Below are positions 55,791-64,000 of a stretch of DNA of 64,000 bases, piece after piece. Made by a program: the position numbers and the translations under genes. Positions within the stretch are counted from its first letter, which is position 1. Every line of letters starts with the position of its first letter. A model generated the notes under the pieces. The model did no database searches. It saw only the letters and a list, made by a program, of their open reading frames with translations, and was not told where the DNA came from. Source of the DNA: Clostridiaceae bacterium M8S5 (GTDB lineage: Bacteria; Bacillota; Clostridia; Tissierellales; MCWD3); the NCBI GenBank assembly GCA_029227815.1, contig CP118523.1, positions 2,976,001-3,040,000 on the forward strand, written 5' to 3'.

Positions 55791-56126
55791 CTACACCTCC
55801 CTATATTTAAGGGTTACATATTTTGGATAACTGTCAATTACACTTTTTATACCAATAATCAATGTATCCATTACTATTTTCGCTTTATACCTTTTGTCTT
55901 TATCAATATCATCAGGTATCTTAATTTCCATAAAGCCATCATCATCTATGTTATACTTAACATCTATACCACAAATCTCTATAAGAGAATTTAATGCTGT
56001 ATAGCTTAGTATTGATATGCTTGCACAAACAATATCTTTACCTATTTCATCATATCCAGCATGACCACTAGCTTTATATTTTCTTATATCGCCTAAGCTG
56101 TTAAGAAATACTTCTATTTTAATCAT
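55791..56126 (-). CDS. prp: Ribosomal-processing cysteine protease Prp
   Basis: 111 aa from ATG 56126 (MIKIEVFLNSLGDIRKYKAS); an in-frame TTG at 56138 is possible. Catalytic His in GHAGYDEIGKDIV and Cys in VCASISILSY. It trims L27. It lies between rplU and rpmA, as usual. Confidence 0.94.
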   Translation of the reverse strand: MIKIEVFLNSLGDIRKYKASGHAGYDEIGKDIVCASISILSYTALNSLIEICGIDVKYNIDDDGFMEIKIPDDIDKDKRYKAKIVMDTLIIGIKSVIDSYPKYVTLKYREV

Positions 56127-56138
56127 TTCTTTTCCCAA

Positions 56139-56450
56139 CTATGCGTTTATTTTTTCGATTACAACTTTTGTATATGGTTGACGATGACCTTGTTTCTTTC
56201 TGTAGTCTTTCTTTGGCTTATACTTGAATATGATTACTTTTTTAGCTTTACCATTCTCAACTACTTTACCTTCAACCGTAGAACCATCTACATAAGGCTT
56301 TCCAACTGTTAATTTACCTTCATCAGATAATAATAACACTTTTTCGAATTTTATACTGTCACCTTCATTTACGTTTAACTTTTCAACGAATACAGTATCT
56401 CCTTCTTGAACTCTATATTGTTTACCACCTGTTTCTATTACAGCGTACAT
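56139..56450 (-). CDS. rplU: 50S ribosomal protein L21
   Basis: ATG 56450 ([20 protein letters not shown]) with GGAGGTG 5 nt ahead; 103 aa. C-terminus [22 protein letters not shown] is typical. First gene of rplU-prp-rpmA. Confidence 0.97.
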   Translation of the reverse strand: MYAVIETGGKQYRVQEGDTVFVEKLNVNEGDSIKFEKVLLLSDEGKLTVGKPYVDGSTVEGKVVENGKAKKVIIFKYKPKKDYRKKQGHRQPYTKVVIEKINA

Positions 56451-56464
56451 AAATACACCTCCTC

Positions 56465-56545
56465 TAACCAGACTCGCCAATATTAGGTACTAATTAAGTT
56501 AACCCATATTGAGCGGCTACCTACAGATAATTATTTTAACAAATA
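56465..56545 (-). ncRNA. Candidate L21 leader RNA
   Basis: Upstream of rplU the transcript carries GTAGCCGCTCAATATGGG and, further on, TTGGCGAGTC before the RBS. This resembles the ribosomal-protein autoregulatory L21 leader of Firmicutes (CCGC...GGGC type). Based on recall of its conserved core, not a model search. Confidence 0.55.
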
Positions 56546-56574
56546 ACTTTGATATTGTCAAGGTCATATATAAT

Positions 56575-58062
56575 TTAGATTAGTTTTTCTATTTCTTTTA
56601 TACTCCCTACTCTTAAAATTTTAATTTTACCAAGCTGTGTTTCATCTTCTTTAAAATATATATTAATACCAAAGGTCTCTTTGATTTTATCTATATCTTG
56701 AATATGATTCTTTATAATTATATCATAGTAATAAGGATGTACTGAAAAAAGCACATTTTTTTCACACGTATGCTCATTAATCCTCTTAACTTCACTCTCT
56801 ATCTGACGAACAATTTCATACTCTGACTGAATCTTTCCTTTACCTCCACAATATGGACAATATCTAAGAAGTCTACTAGATAATCTTTTACCTGTTTTTT
56901 TTCTAGTCATTTCTACCAGCCCAAGCTTAGTCATCCCTAAAACAGTAGTCCTTATTCTATCTTTTTTTAGATTTTTTTCTAATTCTTCTAATACCTTATT
57001 GTCGTCCTCTTCACTATACATATCTATAAAGTCAATAATTATTATACCACCTATATTTCTTAATCTAATCTGCCGTGCTATCTCTTTTGAGGCCTCTAAA
57101 TTAGTTTGAAACACTGTATCTTCCAAGTTAGAGCTTCCTATATATTTACCAGTATTAACATCTATAACTGTAAGCGCTTCTGTCTCATCTATTACTAAAT
57201 ATCCACCATTTTCAAGCCATACCTTTTTATCTAAAGACGCATCTATTTGAGACTGTATTTTGTAATGTTCAAATATATTCTCAGCTAAATCAAAAAATTC
57301 AACTTTATCTGAAAGTACAGGGCTTTGAATGTTTATTTCTTCTAATACATCATTGTATTTACTATAGTTATTAATCACTAATTTATCTGTTTTATATGAA
57401 AATATATCTCTTACTACTCTCTCAACTACATCCAAATCTTCATGTATTAATTTTGGTGGTCTTCCCAGATTTTTTTCTCTTAGTATTCTCTTGTATTTTA
57501 GCTTTAGGTATTCTAAGTCAGATTGAATTTCTTCTTTAGTCTTATTTTCTGCAACAGTTCTTAGTATCAGTCCAAACTTCTCATCGTTTCTTAACTCATC
57601 TGCAATATCTTTTAGTCTTACTCTTTCTTTTTCAGCTATTATTTTCCTAGATATACCGACATAATCATTATTAGGCATATACACAAGGTATCTACCTGGA
57701 AATGTAATCTCAGTTGTAACTCTTGCACCTTTTGAACCATATGGTTCTTTTATAACTTGTACTATAATCTCCTGTCCAACTTTAACAACTTGCTGTATTA
57801 ACGTCTTGTCTACATCTTTCTTAGCATCTTCATCAAAAGATTTCACCGCATCTTTAACATACAAAAAAGCATTCTTAACAAGTCCAATATCTACAAATGC
57901 TGCTTGCATACCTGGCAAAACATTAACTACTCTTCCTTTATAAATATTACCCAATGTCCTTTTGGTATCTTCTCTTTCTATATATAACTCTACTAATCTA
58001 TTATCCTCTACAACTGCAGCTCTTTTCTGATTGACACCATCATCAATAATAATTTGATTCAT
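56575..58062 (-). CDS. rng: Ribonuclease G/E family
   Basis: The 495-aa protein has an N-terminal S1 RNA-binding domain (GNIYKGRVVNVLPGMQAAFVDIGLVKNAFLYVKD), catalytic region (LTVIDVNTGKYIGS; IGGIIIIDFIDM) and the zinc-link CPYCGGKG. It processes rRNA and mRNA. It lies in the conserved block upstream of rplU. Confidence 0.95.
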   Translation of the reverse strand: MNQIIIDDGVNQKRAAVVEDNRLVELYIEREDTKRTLGNIYKGRVVNVLPGMQAAFVDIGLVKNAFLYVKDAVKSFDEDAKKDVDKTLIQQVVKVGQEIIVQVIKEPYGSKGARVTTEITFPGRYLVYMPNNDYVGISRKIIAEKERVRLKDIADELRNDEKFGLILRTVAENKTKEEIQSDLEYLKLKYKRILREKNLGRPPKLIHEDLDVVERVVRDIFSYKTDKLVINNYSKYNDVLEEINIQSPVLSDKVEFFDLAENIFEHYKIQSQIDASLDKKVWLENGGYLVIDETEALTVIDVNTGKYIGSSNLEDTVFQTNLEASKEIARQIRLRNIGGIIIIDFIDMYSEEDDNKVLEELEKNLKKDRIRTTVLGMTKLGLVEMTRKKTGKRLSSRLLRYCPYCGGKGKIQSEYEIVRQIESEVKRINEHTCEKNVLFSVHPYYYDIIIKNHIQDIDKIKETFGINIYFKEDETQLGKIKILRVGSIKEIEKLI

Positions 58063-58102
58063 AAAATTCTCTCCTTAGATAAATTAAATATCTGTATTGT
58101 TT

Positions 58103-58807
58103 TTATGCTAAAGGTGAAATGATTTTGTCATCTTTCTCAACAAAGAGCTCTATCCTTTGTATATCAAAACTTTTTACAGTTAACAATTCATTAAAATATT
58201 TCTTGATTACTTCTATCAGTACTTCTGGTTTTAAATTACCATCACTACCTGTACGTAATGTGCTTTTTATTATAGCAGTATCATTATCTAACATCAGTAT
58301 ATCTATGTCTTTTATCAGATTTCTTATTTCTACGACCTTTTTTACTTTCTTGCCTTTCTTTTTACCTATTTTAGTGTGCATTATTGATTTCTCTATTAAT
58401 ATAGCATCTATAATTTTCTGTAGTTCTTGTCTTTCTATCTCTCTATCAAACTTCATCTCTATAACATATTGTGACCATCTTATTAAACTCATTATGGATT
58501 TTTTGTTGTTAATATACTTTGCTTTAATTATTTCTATTCCTTCAGGCAAACTATGATTTAGTCTCTGTACAAATTCTTCTTCATTAATCTTTTCGCCTAG
58601 TTCTATATCTATATATTCCCCTTCGCTTTCAACTCCTAAGGATAATGCAGTTGCAAAAGATATTCTTGGTTGTGGGTTAAATCCTTGTGTATATACTACT
58701 GGAATATCTGCTCTCCTAAGTGCTCTATACATTAATCTCATCAAATCCAAATGAGAAATATACTTTAGATACCCACCTTTCTTGAATTTAGCTCTAATTA
58801 AGTTCAT
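58103..58807 (-). CDS. TIGR03936-type protein (DUF2344)
   Basis: ATG 58807 (MNLIRAKFKKGGYLKYISHL) behind GGTGGTG; 234 aa. DUF2344 blocks YISHLDLMRLMYRALRRADIP and YTQGFNPQPRISFATALSLG. It overlaps the upstream radical SAM gene by 14 bp; the two proteins are split or fused in various bacteria and are probably functionally joined. Role suspected in RNA modification; not proven. Confidence 0.9.
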   Translation of the reverse strand: MNLIRAKFKKGGYLKYISHLDLMRLMYRALRRADIPVVYTQGFNPQPRISFATALSLGVESEGEYIDIELGEKINEEEFVQRLNHSLPEGIEIIKAKYINNKKSIMSLIRWSQYVIEMKFDREIERQELQKIIDAILIEKSIMHTKIGKKKGKKVKKVVEIRNLIKDIDILMLDNDTAIIKSTLRTGSDGNLKPEVLIEVIKKYFNELLTVKSFDIQRIELFVEKDDKIISPLA

Positions 58808-60647
58808 TACAAACACCACCATCAAACGTTGTATTTATACCACAAGCTGTACATCCTTGTCTGCAATCTCTTGTAGTTGTTTCTTTATTAGCTTTTTCAT
58901 TTTCTCTTATTAGGTATTCTTTGCTAACTCCTATATCTATAAAATCCCACGGTAAAATCTCTTCATAAGTTCTATTTCTAATAGCATAAAAATCTGGATC
59001 TATACCTACTTCCTCAAACGATTTCATCCAAATATCAAAGTCAAAATGATCTGACCATCCATCAAATTTACAGCCATTTTCCCATGCTCTTATTATTGCT
59101 TTTGCAACCTTTCTATCACCTCTAGCTATTACTGCCTCTAGATAGCTAAGTTTTGAATCATGAGTATTTAACTTAATTTTCTTGTCTCTTATTTCTTTTC
59201 TTAGCATCTTTTGTTTTCTATCAAATTCTTCTATTTTGTTTTGTCCAAACCATTGGAATGGAGTAAAAGGCTTTGGTACAAAACACGATACGCTAGTTGT
59301 AATTTTTAGGTTACCTTTGAGTTTATCCTTTGGAACTGAAAAGAACAAATCTTTAACCTTATATGACAGTTCTTTAATACCAAGTATATCTTCATCTGTC
59401 TCAGTTGGAAGCCCTACCATAAAATAAAGTTTAACTGTAGACCATCCTTGCTTAAAAGCATCATTTACTGAATTAATCAAATCTTCCTCATTAATTCCTT
59501 TGTTTATAACGTCTCTTAACCTTTGACTTCCCGCTTCGGGAGCAAAAGTCAATCCAGTCTTTCTTATCTTTTGAATCTCTTCTATAATCTCCATAGAAAA
59601 CGAATCAAGCCTAAGTGATGGTAATGATAGCCCTATCTTTTTGTCTTTGAATTCTTCTATTAGCCTTATTACTAAATTTTCTAAGTCAGAATAATCACTG
59701 GTACTTAATGATGAAAGTGATATTTCTTCGTGTCCTGTTGTCTTAACTAGTCTTTTTGCAAGGTCTACTAATGTGTCTATTCCTCTTTCCCTAACTGGTC
59801 TATATATCATCCCTGCCTGGCAGAATCTACATCCTCTAGTACATCCTCTAAATATCTCTAACATTATTCTGTCATGAACTGTTTCTATATAAGGAACAAT
59901 AAACTTATCTGGATAATATGTCTTATCAAGATTTTTCTGTATTCTCTTTTTTATTTTTATTGGAAATTCATCTGATATAGGTTTCATTTCTCTAATTGTT
60001 CCATCATCGTTGTAATCAACATCATAGAACTCTGGTACATATACACCCTCTACCTTTGAAACCATCTTTAGAAATTCTGCTCTAGATAGCTTGCTTTTCT
60101 TCCATTCATCATATATATTCACTATTTCAACAAGAGACTCTTCTCCTTCACCTATAGAAAATATATCAACTATACCTACTAAAGGCTCCGGATTATAAGC
60201 ACATGGTCCTCCTGCTATAACAAATGGATGTCCTTCTTTTCTGTCTGTAGCACGCAATGGAACATTACCTAGGTCAAGCATGTTGAGTATATTTGTATAG
60301 CTCATCTCATATTGAAGAGTAAACCCTACAAAATCAAATTCATCAAGCGAACTTTTTGTCTCTAATGAAAATAGCTTTATGTCATTTTCTCTCATTTTCT
60401 TCTCCATGTCTATCCAAGGAGAAAAAACTCTTTCACAATATACATTATCTTGATTATTTAAAATATTATATAATATGTGCATCCCTAAATGAGACATTCC
60501 AACTTCATAAACATCTGGAAAACAGAATGCAAACCTTATATTTATTTCGTTTAAGTTTTTAGTAATCATATTGACTTCATTGCCAATATATCTAGCAGGT
60601 TTTTCAACCTGTAGTAGTATATCTTTTAATTTCTCATTTGAAACCAT
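58794..60647 (-). CDS. TIGR03960-type radical SAM protein
   Basis: 617 aa. An N-terminal B12-binding-like region (AFCFPDVYEVGMSHLGMHIL; FSIGEGEESLVEIV) precedes a radical SAM core with C-x3-C-x2-C (RGCTRGCRFCQAGM) and a Cys-rich tail (CRQGCTACGINTTFDGGVC). It belongs to the same broad class as methylthiotransferase-like enzymes. It is coupled to the DUF2344 gene. Substrate is unknown. Confidence 0.9.
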   Translation of the reverse strand: MVSNEKLKDILLQVEKPARYIGNEVNMITKNLNEINIRFAFCFPDVYEVGMSHLGMHILYNILNNQDNVYCERVFSPWIDMEKKMRENDIKLFSLETKSSLDEFDFVGFTLQYEMSYTNILNMLDLGNVPLRATDRKEGHPFVIAGGPCAYNPEPLVGIVDIFSIGEGEESLVEIVNIYDEWKKSKLSRAEFLKMVSKVEGVYVPEFYDVDYNDDGTIREMKPISDEFPIKIKKRIQKNLDKTYYPDKFIVPYIETVHDRIMLEIFRGCTRGCRFCQAGMIYRPVRERGIDTLVDLAKRLVKTTGHEEISLSSLSTSDYSDLENLVIRLIEEFKDKKIGLSLPSLRLDSFSMEIIEEIQKIRKTGLTFAPEAGSQRLRDVINKGINEEDLINSVNDAFKQGWSTVKLYFMVGLPTETDEDILGIKELSYKVKDLFFSVPKDKLKGNLKITTSVSCFVPKPFTPFQWFGQNKIEEFDRKQKMLRKEIRDKKIKLNTHDSKLSYLEAVIARGDRKVAKAIIRAWENGCKFDGWSDHFDFDIWMKSFEEVGIDPDFYAIRNRTYEEILPWDFIDIGVSKEYLIRENEKANKETTTRDCRQGCTACGINTTFDGGVCNELN

Positions 60648-60742
60648 TAATCAATCCACCTACATTTCTTAACTTTTGTTTTTTTGATTCACTTTTTATA
60701 TTCGTCCACTTTTATTATATTAACATTTTTTCTTAAAACAAA

Positions 60743-60935
60743 CTAGAATTAATTTAAATTAATTTTAGATTGATGGCAAAATCATCAAGATAGCAGACTT
60801 TAGTAAAAGTTCAATTCGGGCGCGTGTTAAAATTGAGTAGCGGAGCTTACTTAGAGGTAAGTGAGCAACGGAAATTTTAACAACAACGCAGATTGGGCTT
60901 TTTTCTACAGTCTGGAATTAATTTTAATTAATTTA
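60743..60935. repeat. Dispersed hairpin element, copy 3, with its own flanking palindromes
   Basis: The core (60769-60914) is about 90% like the two copies at 9.1-9.5 kb by eye. Here it is bracketed by a different imperfect palindrome, GAATTAATTT(A)AATTAATTTTAG on the left (60746-60768) and GAATTAATTTTAATTAATTTAG on the right (60914-60935). The right flank overlaps the spoIVFB stop codon. No ORF is seen. Confidence 0.88.
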
Positions 60936-61808
60936 GTCTCTCTTTAATAATAATTCTCTTATTATAACATCAAATCCTTGTTTGAAAACACTTTCTATTA
61001 ATTCTTCTTCACTTAATGTTCCAATTACTTTACCTGATTTATTTATAACAATAATTATATGGTATCTCATAGGTAATAATTTATTCAGTATTTTATTAAC
61101 CTTTACATCTTCATAGCTAACTATTATATAAGCTTTTAGAACTTTTTTCCTCATCAATATATTTTTTCTATTTGCGAGATTACTTATAAAATAAAAAGAT
61201 GATCTAGTTTTTTCTTTGTGGGCTATCTTAATAATATATATCATTAGCAAAACTATCATCATCAATCCAATATTATATACAAAAAAAGCATATAAGCTTA
61301 TTATAATCATTACCATACAAATAAAATATGTAAAATATACAACAACTAAAGAGCCTGTTTTGTATCCCAAAAAGCATGATACTAAAGCTCTAGCTATTCT
61401 CCCTCCATCTAGTGGTAATAGTGGTAATATATTTAACCCTGCCATATATAAGTTATATTTAATAAGTACTGAAATAAACGCATTTGAACTATAATCGTAC
61501 GGTAATACGTTTAATACCAATACTAATATAATATTCGAGATGGGGCCTAAAGCAGACACTATTATATCTTTTTTTAAATTAAGACCAACATCAGTTGTTG
61601 TTTCTAATATACATCCAAATACAAATATATTTATTTTTTCAATCTTTGTCCCTGTCAACTTAGCCCCCACAAAATGTGCAAGTTCATGCAAAGATATTGT
61701 TACTAGAATAGCTATAAATTCAGTTATATCGTATAGTATAAACGGGACTAGTAGAAGTAAGCTACCACTAAGCTCTATAGTAAACCCTCTATATTTAATT
61801 ATACGCAT
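60933..61808 (-). CDS. spoIVFB: Site-2-type metalloprotease SpoIVFB
   Basis: The 291-aa multi-pass protein has the M50 zinc site HELAHFVGAKL and the second motif NILPLLPLDGGR, then a CBS-like tail (VIVINKSGKVIGTLSEEELIES). It cleaves pro-sigma-K in the mother cell during sporulation. It starts 14 bp after spoIVFA, forming the standard pair. Confidence 0.93.
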   Translation of the reverse strand: MRIIKYRGFTIELSGSLLLLVPFILYDITEFIAILVTISLHELAHFVGAKLTGTKIEKINIFVFGCILETTTDVGLNLKKDIIVSALGPISNIILVLVLNVLPYDYSSNAFISVLIKYNLYMAGLNILPLLPLDGGRIARALVSCFLGYKTGSLVVVYFTYFICMVMIIISLYAFFVYNIGLMMIVLLMIYIIKIAHKEKTRSSFYFISNLANRKNILMRKKVLKAYIIVSYEDVKVNKILNKLLPMRYHIIIVINKSGKVIGTLSEEELIESVFKQGFDVIIRELLLKRD

Positions 61809-61821
61809 ATTTTAACCATCA

Positions 61822-62499
61822 TCAATACTTATTGTTGTATAATTTTTCCAAAGGATCGACTGCTACTTTATTTTCCCATATTTCAAAATGTAGCATTTTG
61901 CTTAACGATATTTCACCTATTTTATAATCTTTATTTAGTCGTTGTCCTTCTTTGATAAATACTTTATCTAGGTTTTGATATTTGCTCTTTATACCTTTAT
62001 GATTTATAATCACAAAATATCCTCTATTTCTTTCGTTGCCAACATTTTGCACTACTCCATCTGCTATGCATATAACATCCTTTTTCAATGGCTTAATATC
62101 TAAGCCCTTGCTATTAATATATATGTCTTTACTCTTTCTAACCTTACCAAATCTTCGGTAAACTTTTCCTACTATTGGCCTACTTGCATCGGATATTATA
62201 GTACTATCTGTACTTTTTTCTTTACTCCCTTTTCCTACTAAACTCTTTAAAAACTCGAGAAATTTTTTACCATTACTTTTTACATCATAGTTTTCACTAA
62301 CTGTTTTATCTATAAATTCAGCTGCTCTTTTAGTATGATTTGTATCTATTTTCTTAAGAAAGATAACACATAAAACTATGATAATACATATTATTATTTT
62401 TTTTAACTGGCTCTGATAAAATGATTTATTATTCCTTTTATAGTAGTAATTATTCCTCTTTTTATTACTCTTATTTAGGGCAAATCTGTTTGTATTCAA
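61822..62499 (-). CDS. spoIVFA: SpoIVFA-like degenerate M23 (LytM) protein
   Basis: TTG 62499 (MNTNRFALNKSNKKRNNYYY) lies 6 nt after AAGGTGG; 225 aa. Basic N-terminus, one membrane segment (KKIIICIIIVLCVIFLKKI ~37-55), and a C-terminal LytM-like fold (GDVVQNVG-like VADGV region, GYFVIINHKG, KMLHFEIWENKVAVDPL). The first zinc ligand of active M23 enzymes is lost (NSKGLDI in place of HxGxD), as in SpoIVFA, which is a regulator of SpoIVFB rather than a hydrolase. Confidence 0.88.
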   Translation of the reverse strand: MNTNRFALNKSNKKRNNYYYKRNNKSFYQSQLKKIIICIIIVLCVIFLKKIDTNHTKRAAEFIDKTVSENYDVKSNGKKFLEFLKSLVGKGSKEKSTDSTIISDASRPIVGKVYRRFGKVRKSKDIYINSKGLDIKPLKKDVICIADGVVQNVGNERNRGYFVIINHKGIKSKYQNLDKVFIKEGQRLNKDYKIGEISLSKMLHFEIWENKVAVDPLEKLYNNKY

Positions 62500-62717
62500 A
62501 TAAAACACCACCTTAACTCATGTATAGATAGTTCTTATAATATTCTATTTGAATAATTTACGTTTTATTACAGTTAAATACTTGTCCATGATTCCTTTAA
62601 TAGTAAATAACAATGCTATAAATCATCTTTATTTTAAAGAAGATATTAAATTCGAATACGCTATTTATTATTGTTCTTCCATCAGATTTATTCTTTATTA
62701 GATTCTAGCATTTGAAT

Positions 62718-62760
62718 TAAAAAAATAGACTTTTTAATAACATCCTTTAAAAAGCCTATC
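62718..62760 (-). terminator. Terminator after mgsA
   Basis: ATAGACTTTTTA / TAAAAAGCCTAT stem (with a G-T pair) and a seven-T run on the minus strand. Confidence 0.75.
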
Positions 62761-62778
62761 TTATAATTTCAATAATAA

Positions 62779-63174
62779 TTATTCAGTTGCATTTCTCCAG
62801 TCTAATTCTCCCCGCTCTAAAGCCTTTATTAGCACTTCTGCTGTTCCTAGATTTGTAGCCACTGGTATATTATGCACATCACATAGTCTCATTAAAGCTA
62901 AGATATCTGGTTCGTGTGGTTGTGCTGTTAATGGGTCTCTTAAAAATATAATCAAATCTATATCATTATCGGCTACTTTACTGCCTATTTGCTGGTCTCC
63001 TCCAAGTGGACCCGATAAAAATCTATGTAGTTTTAAACTCGTAGCTTCAATTATTCTTTTACCTGTCGTTCCTGTAGTAAACAAATTGTGCTTAGCAAGG
63101 ATATCTTTAAAGGCTACAGCAAAATTAACCATATCATTTTTTTTCTTGTCATGTGCAATAAGTGCTATATTCAT
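62779..63174 (-). CDS. mgsA: Methylglyoxal synthase
   Basis: The 131-aa protein begins [17 protein letters not shown] and includes [22 protein letters not shown] and [19 protein letters not shown]. The catalytic Asp (GGDQQ) is intact. It converts dihydroxyacetone phosphate to methylglyoxal. It has its own RBS (GGGGG) and a terminator, and sits between minE and spoIVFA as in many Clostridia. Confidence 0.95.
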   Translation of the reverse strand: MNIALIAHDKKKNDMVNFAVAFKDILAKHNLFTTGTTGKRIIEATSLKLHRFLSGPLGGDQQIGSKVADNDIDLIIFLRDPLTAQPHEPDILALMRLCDVHNIPVATNLGTAEVLIKALERGELDWRNATE

Positions 63175-63286
63175 ATTTTACCCCCATTTATTGGTGTATT
63201 CTTCGTACGCGTTTATGTAAACTTTCTCTAAAATATTTTATCACATTTTATTGCTTCTTACTAATATTTATTTAAATTTAAAATAT

Positions 63287-63324
63287 AAAAGGGCTGTTTA
63301 GGGAAATCCTAAATCAGCCTTTTC
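63287..63324 (-). terminator. Terminator after minE
   Basis: AAAAGGGCTG-TTTAGG / CCTAAA-TCAGCCTTTT stem, 10 bp beyond the minE stop. Confidence 0.8.
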
Positions 63325-63333
63325 ATATTAATT

Positions 63334-63621
63334 CTAATCCATAGAACCTTCTTTCATTTTTATTATTGGTATGTTAGCTATGAGAGCTGATGACTTTATT
63401 TCGCCTTCTTCATCATTTCTTTTTCTAGTAACTTGAATATCTAACTTCTCTTCGTCTATTACCATGTAGTCAGAAATAACTTTTATTATATCTCCCTTCA
63501 ACATATCAAGAAATTTAGGAGAAATATTAGTTCTGTCATGAATTAGTACAAGCCTTAATCTTTCTTTTGCGACATTCTTACTATTACTATTACCTTTACC
63601 AAATAAACTTGTAAAACCCAT
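63334..63621 (-). CDS. minE: Cell division topological factor MinE
   Basis: The 95-aa protein has the anti-MinCD segment (NSKNVAKERLRLVLIHDRTNISP) and the topological domain (LDMLKGDIIKVISDYMVID). With MinD it positions the septum by oscillation. RBS AAGGAGG; 13 bp after minD. Confidence 0.95.
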   Translation of the reverse strand: MGFTSLFGKGNSNSKNVAKERLRLVLIHDRTNISPKFLDMLKGDIIKVISDYMVIDEEKLDIQVTRKRNDEEGEIKSSALIANIPIIKMKEGSMD

Positions 63622-63634
63622 CTAAATACCTCCT

Positions 63635-64000
63635 TTAACTTCCAAATAATTTCATTCTTAGTTTATAAAACATTCCTCTTTTTACTTCTAAGTTTATATA
63701 CTCTACTTCCTCGCCCATTATTCTTCTTGATATATTGCTATATGCCTTACCTGATAGAGCACTCTGATCTGTAACTACTGGCTCACCTTTATTAGTAGAT
63801 ATTACTATTGCTTCGTCATCTGGCACTATTCCTATTAAATCTATAGCTAATATATCTATCATGTCTTCTATGTTCATCATATCACCACGCACAACCATCT
63901 CATGCCTTATTCTGTTCACAATTAATTTTGGATTGTGCAAGCCTTTTGCTTCTAATAATCCTATTATTCTGTCAGCATCTCTTACTGCAGATATCTCTGG
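63635..64000 (-). CDS. minD: Septum-site ATPase MinD, 5' end beyond window
   Basis: The frame is open to the right edge: PEISAVRDADRIIGLLEAKG leads into NPKLIVNRIRHEMVVRGDMM, and the C-terminus KRGMFYKLRMKLFGS is the amphipathic membrane-targeting helix of MinD. The ATP-binding N-terminal part (deviant Walker A) is outside the window. The ATG at 63940 is internal, not the true start. Confidence 0.95.
   Translation of the reverse strand, partial: PEISAVRDADRIIGLLEAKGLHNPKLIVNRIRHEMVVRGDMMNIEDMIDILAIDLIGIVPDDEAIVISTNKGEPVVTDQSALSGKAYSNISRRIMGEEVEYINLEVKRGMFYKLRMKLFGS

Overview
The window is AT-rich (roughly 30% G+C by eye) with strong Shine-Dalgarno sites, frequent TTG/GTG starts, spore-formation genes (spoIVFA/spoIVFB), a T-box before leuS, a Prp-processed L27 and a full selenocysteine set. 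Together these point to an endospore-forming, anaerobic member of the Firmicutes, class Clostridia. I cannot name the species. No phage, IS transposase or CRISPR array was seen.

Left part (1-17 kb), accessory. A very large hybrid polyketide synthase / peptide synthetase (KS-AT-DH-KR-ACP-C-A-PCP-TE, minus strand) runs off the left edge. Upstream of it lie two tandem copies of a ~175 bp hairpin repeat, a decayed YafY-type regulator, and a MarR-regulated operon encoding an EFR1-type flavodoxin/ferredoxin and an MBL-fold hydrolase. A cysK remnant, a secreted gingipain-like C25 peptidase, a truncated P-loop ATPase and an AraC regulator follow. The synthetase and the C25 peptidase share a homologous ~200 bp upstream region and near-identical sigma-A promoters, so they are probably co-regulated.

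Middle (17-40 kb), mixed. It holds a GAF/PAS/GGDEF/HD-GYP cyclic-di-GMP enzyme, two membrane-protein genes, and a candidate RiPP locus: a radical SAM/SPASM maturase followed by a 41-residue CxxC peptide, with inverted repeats around the promoter. Next come a YgjP-like peptidase, a kinase-like membrane protein, a Usp protein, a GT2-RmlD pair, a secreted tandem M28 peptidase, a GNAT, a ferredoxin-like membrane protein, DegV, two small membrane proteins, tRNA-Sec, LUD, HutD, a ROK kinase, a GerMN lipoprotein and a PhoR/WalK-type two-component system.

Right part (40-64 kb), mostly core. selB-selA-selD are packed together; selD itself carries an in-frame UGA (Sec17), so it is longer than an ordinary ORF call shows. 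ComEA, a DacF-type carboxypeptidase, a 38-aa peptide, RidA and a YheO-type regulator follow. Then comes the conserved minus-strand block leuS (T-box), rsfS, yqeK, nadD, yhbY, obgE, rpmA, prp, rplU, rng, a TIGR03936/TIGR03960 pair, spoIVFB, spoIVFA, mgsA, minE and minD (cut by the right edge). A third copy of the hairpin repeat sits between the TIGR03960 gene and spoIVFB. Residue numbers and coordinates of motifs were counted by hand and may be off by one or two.
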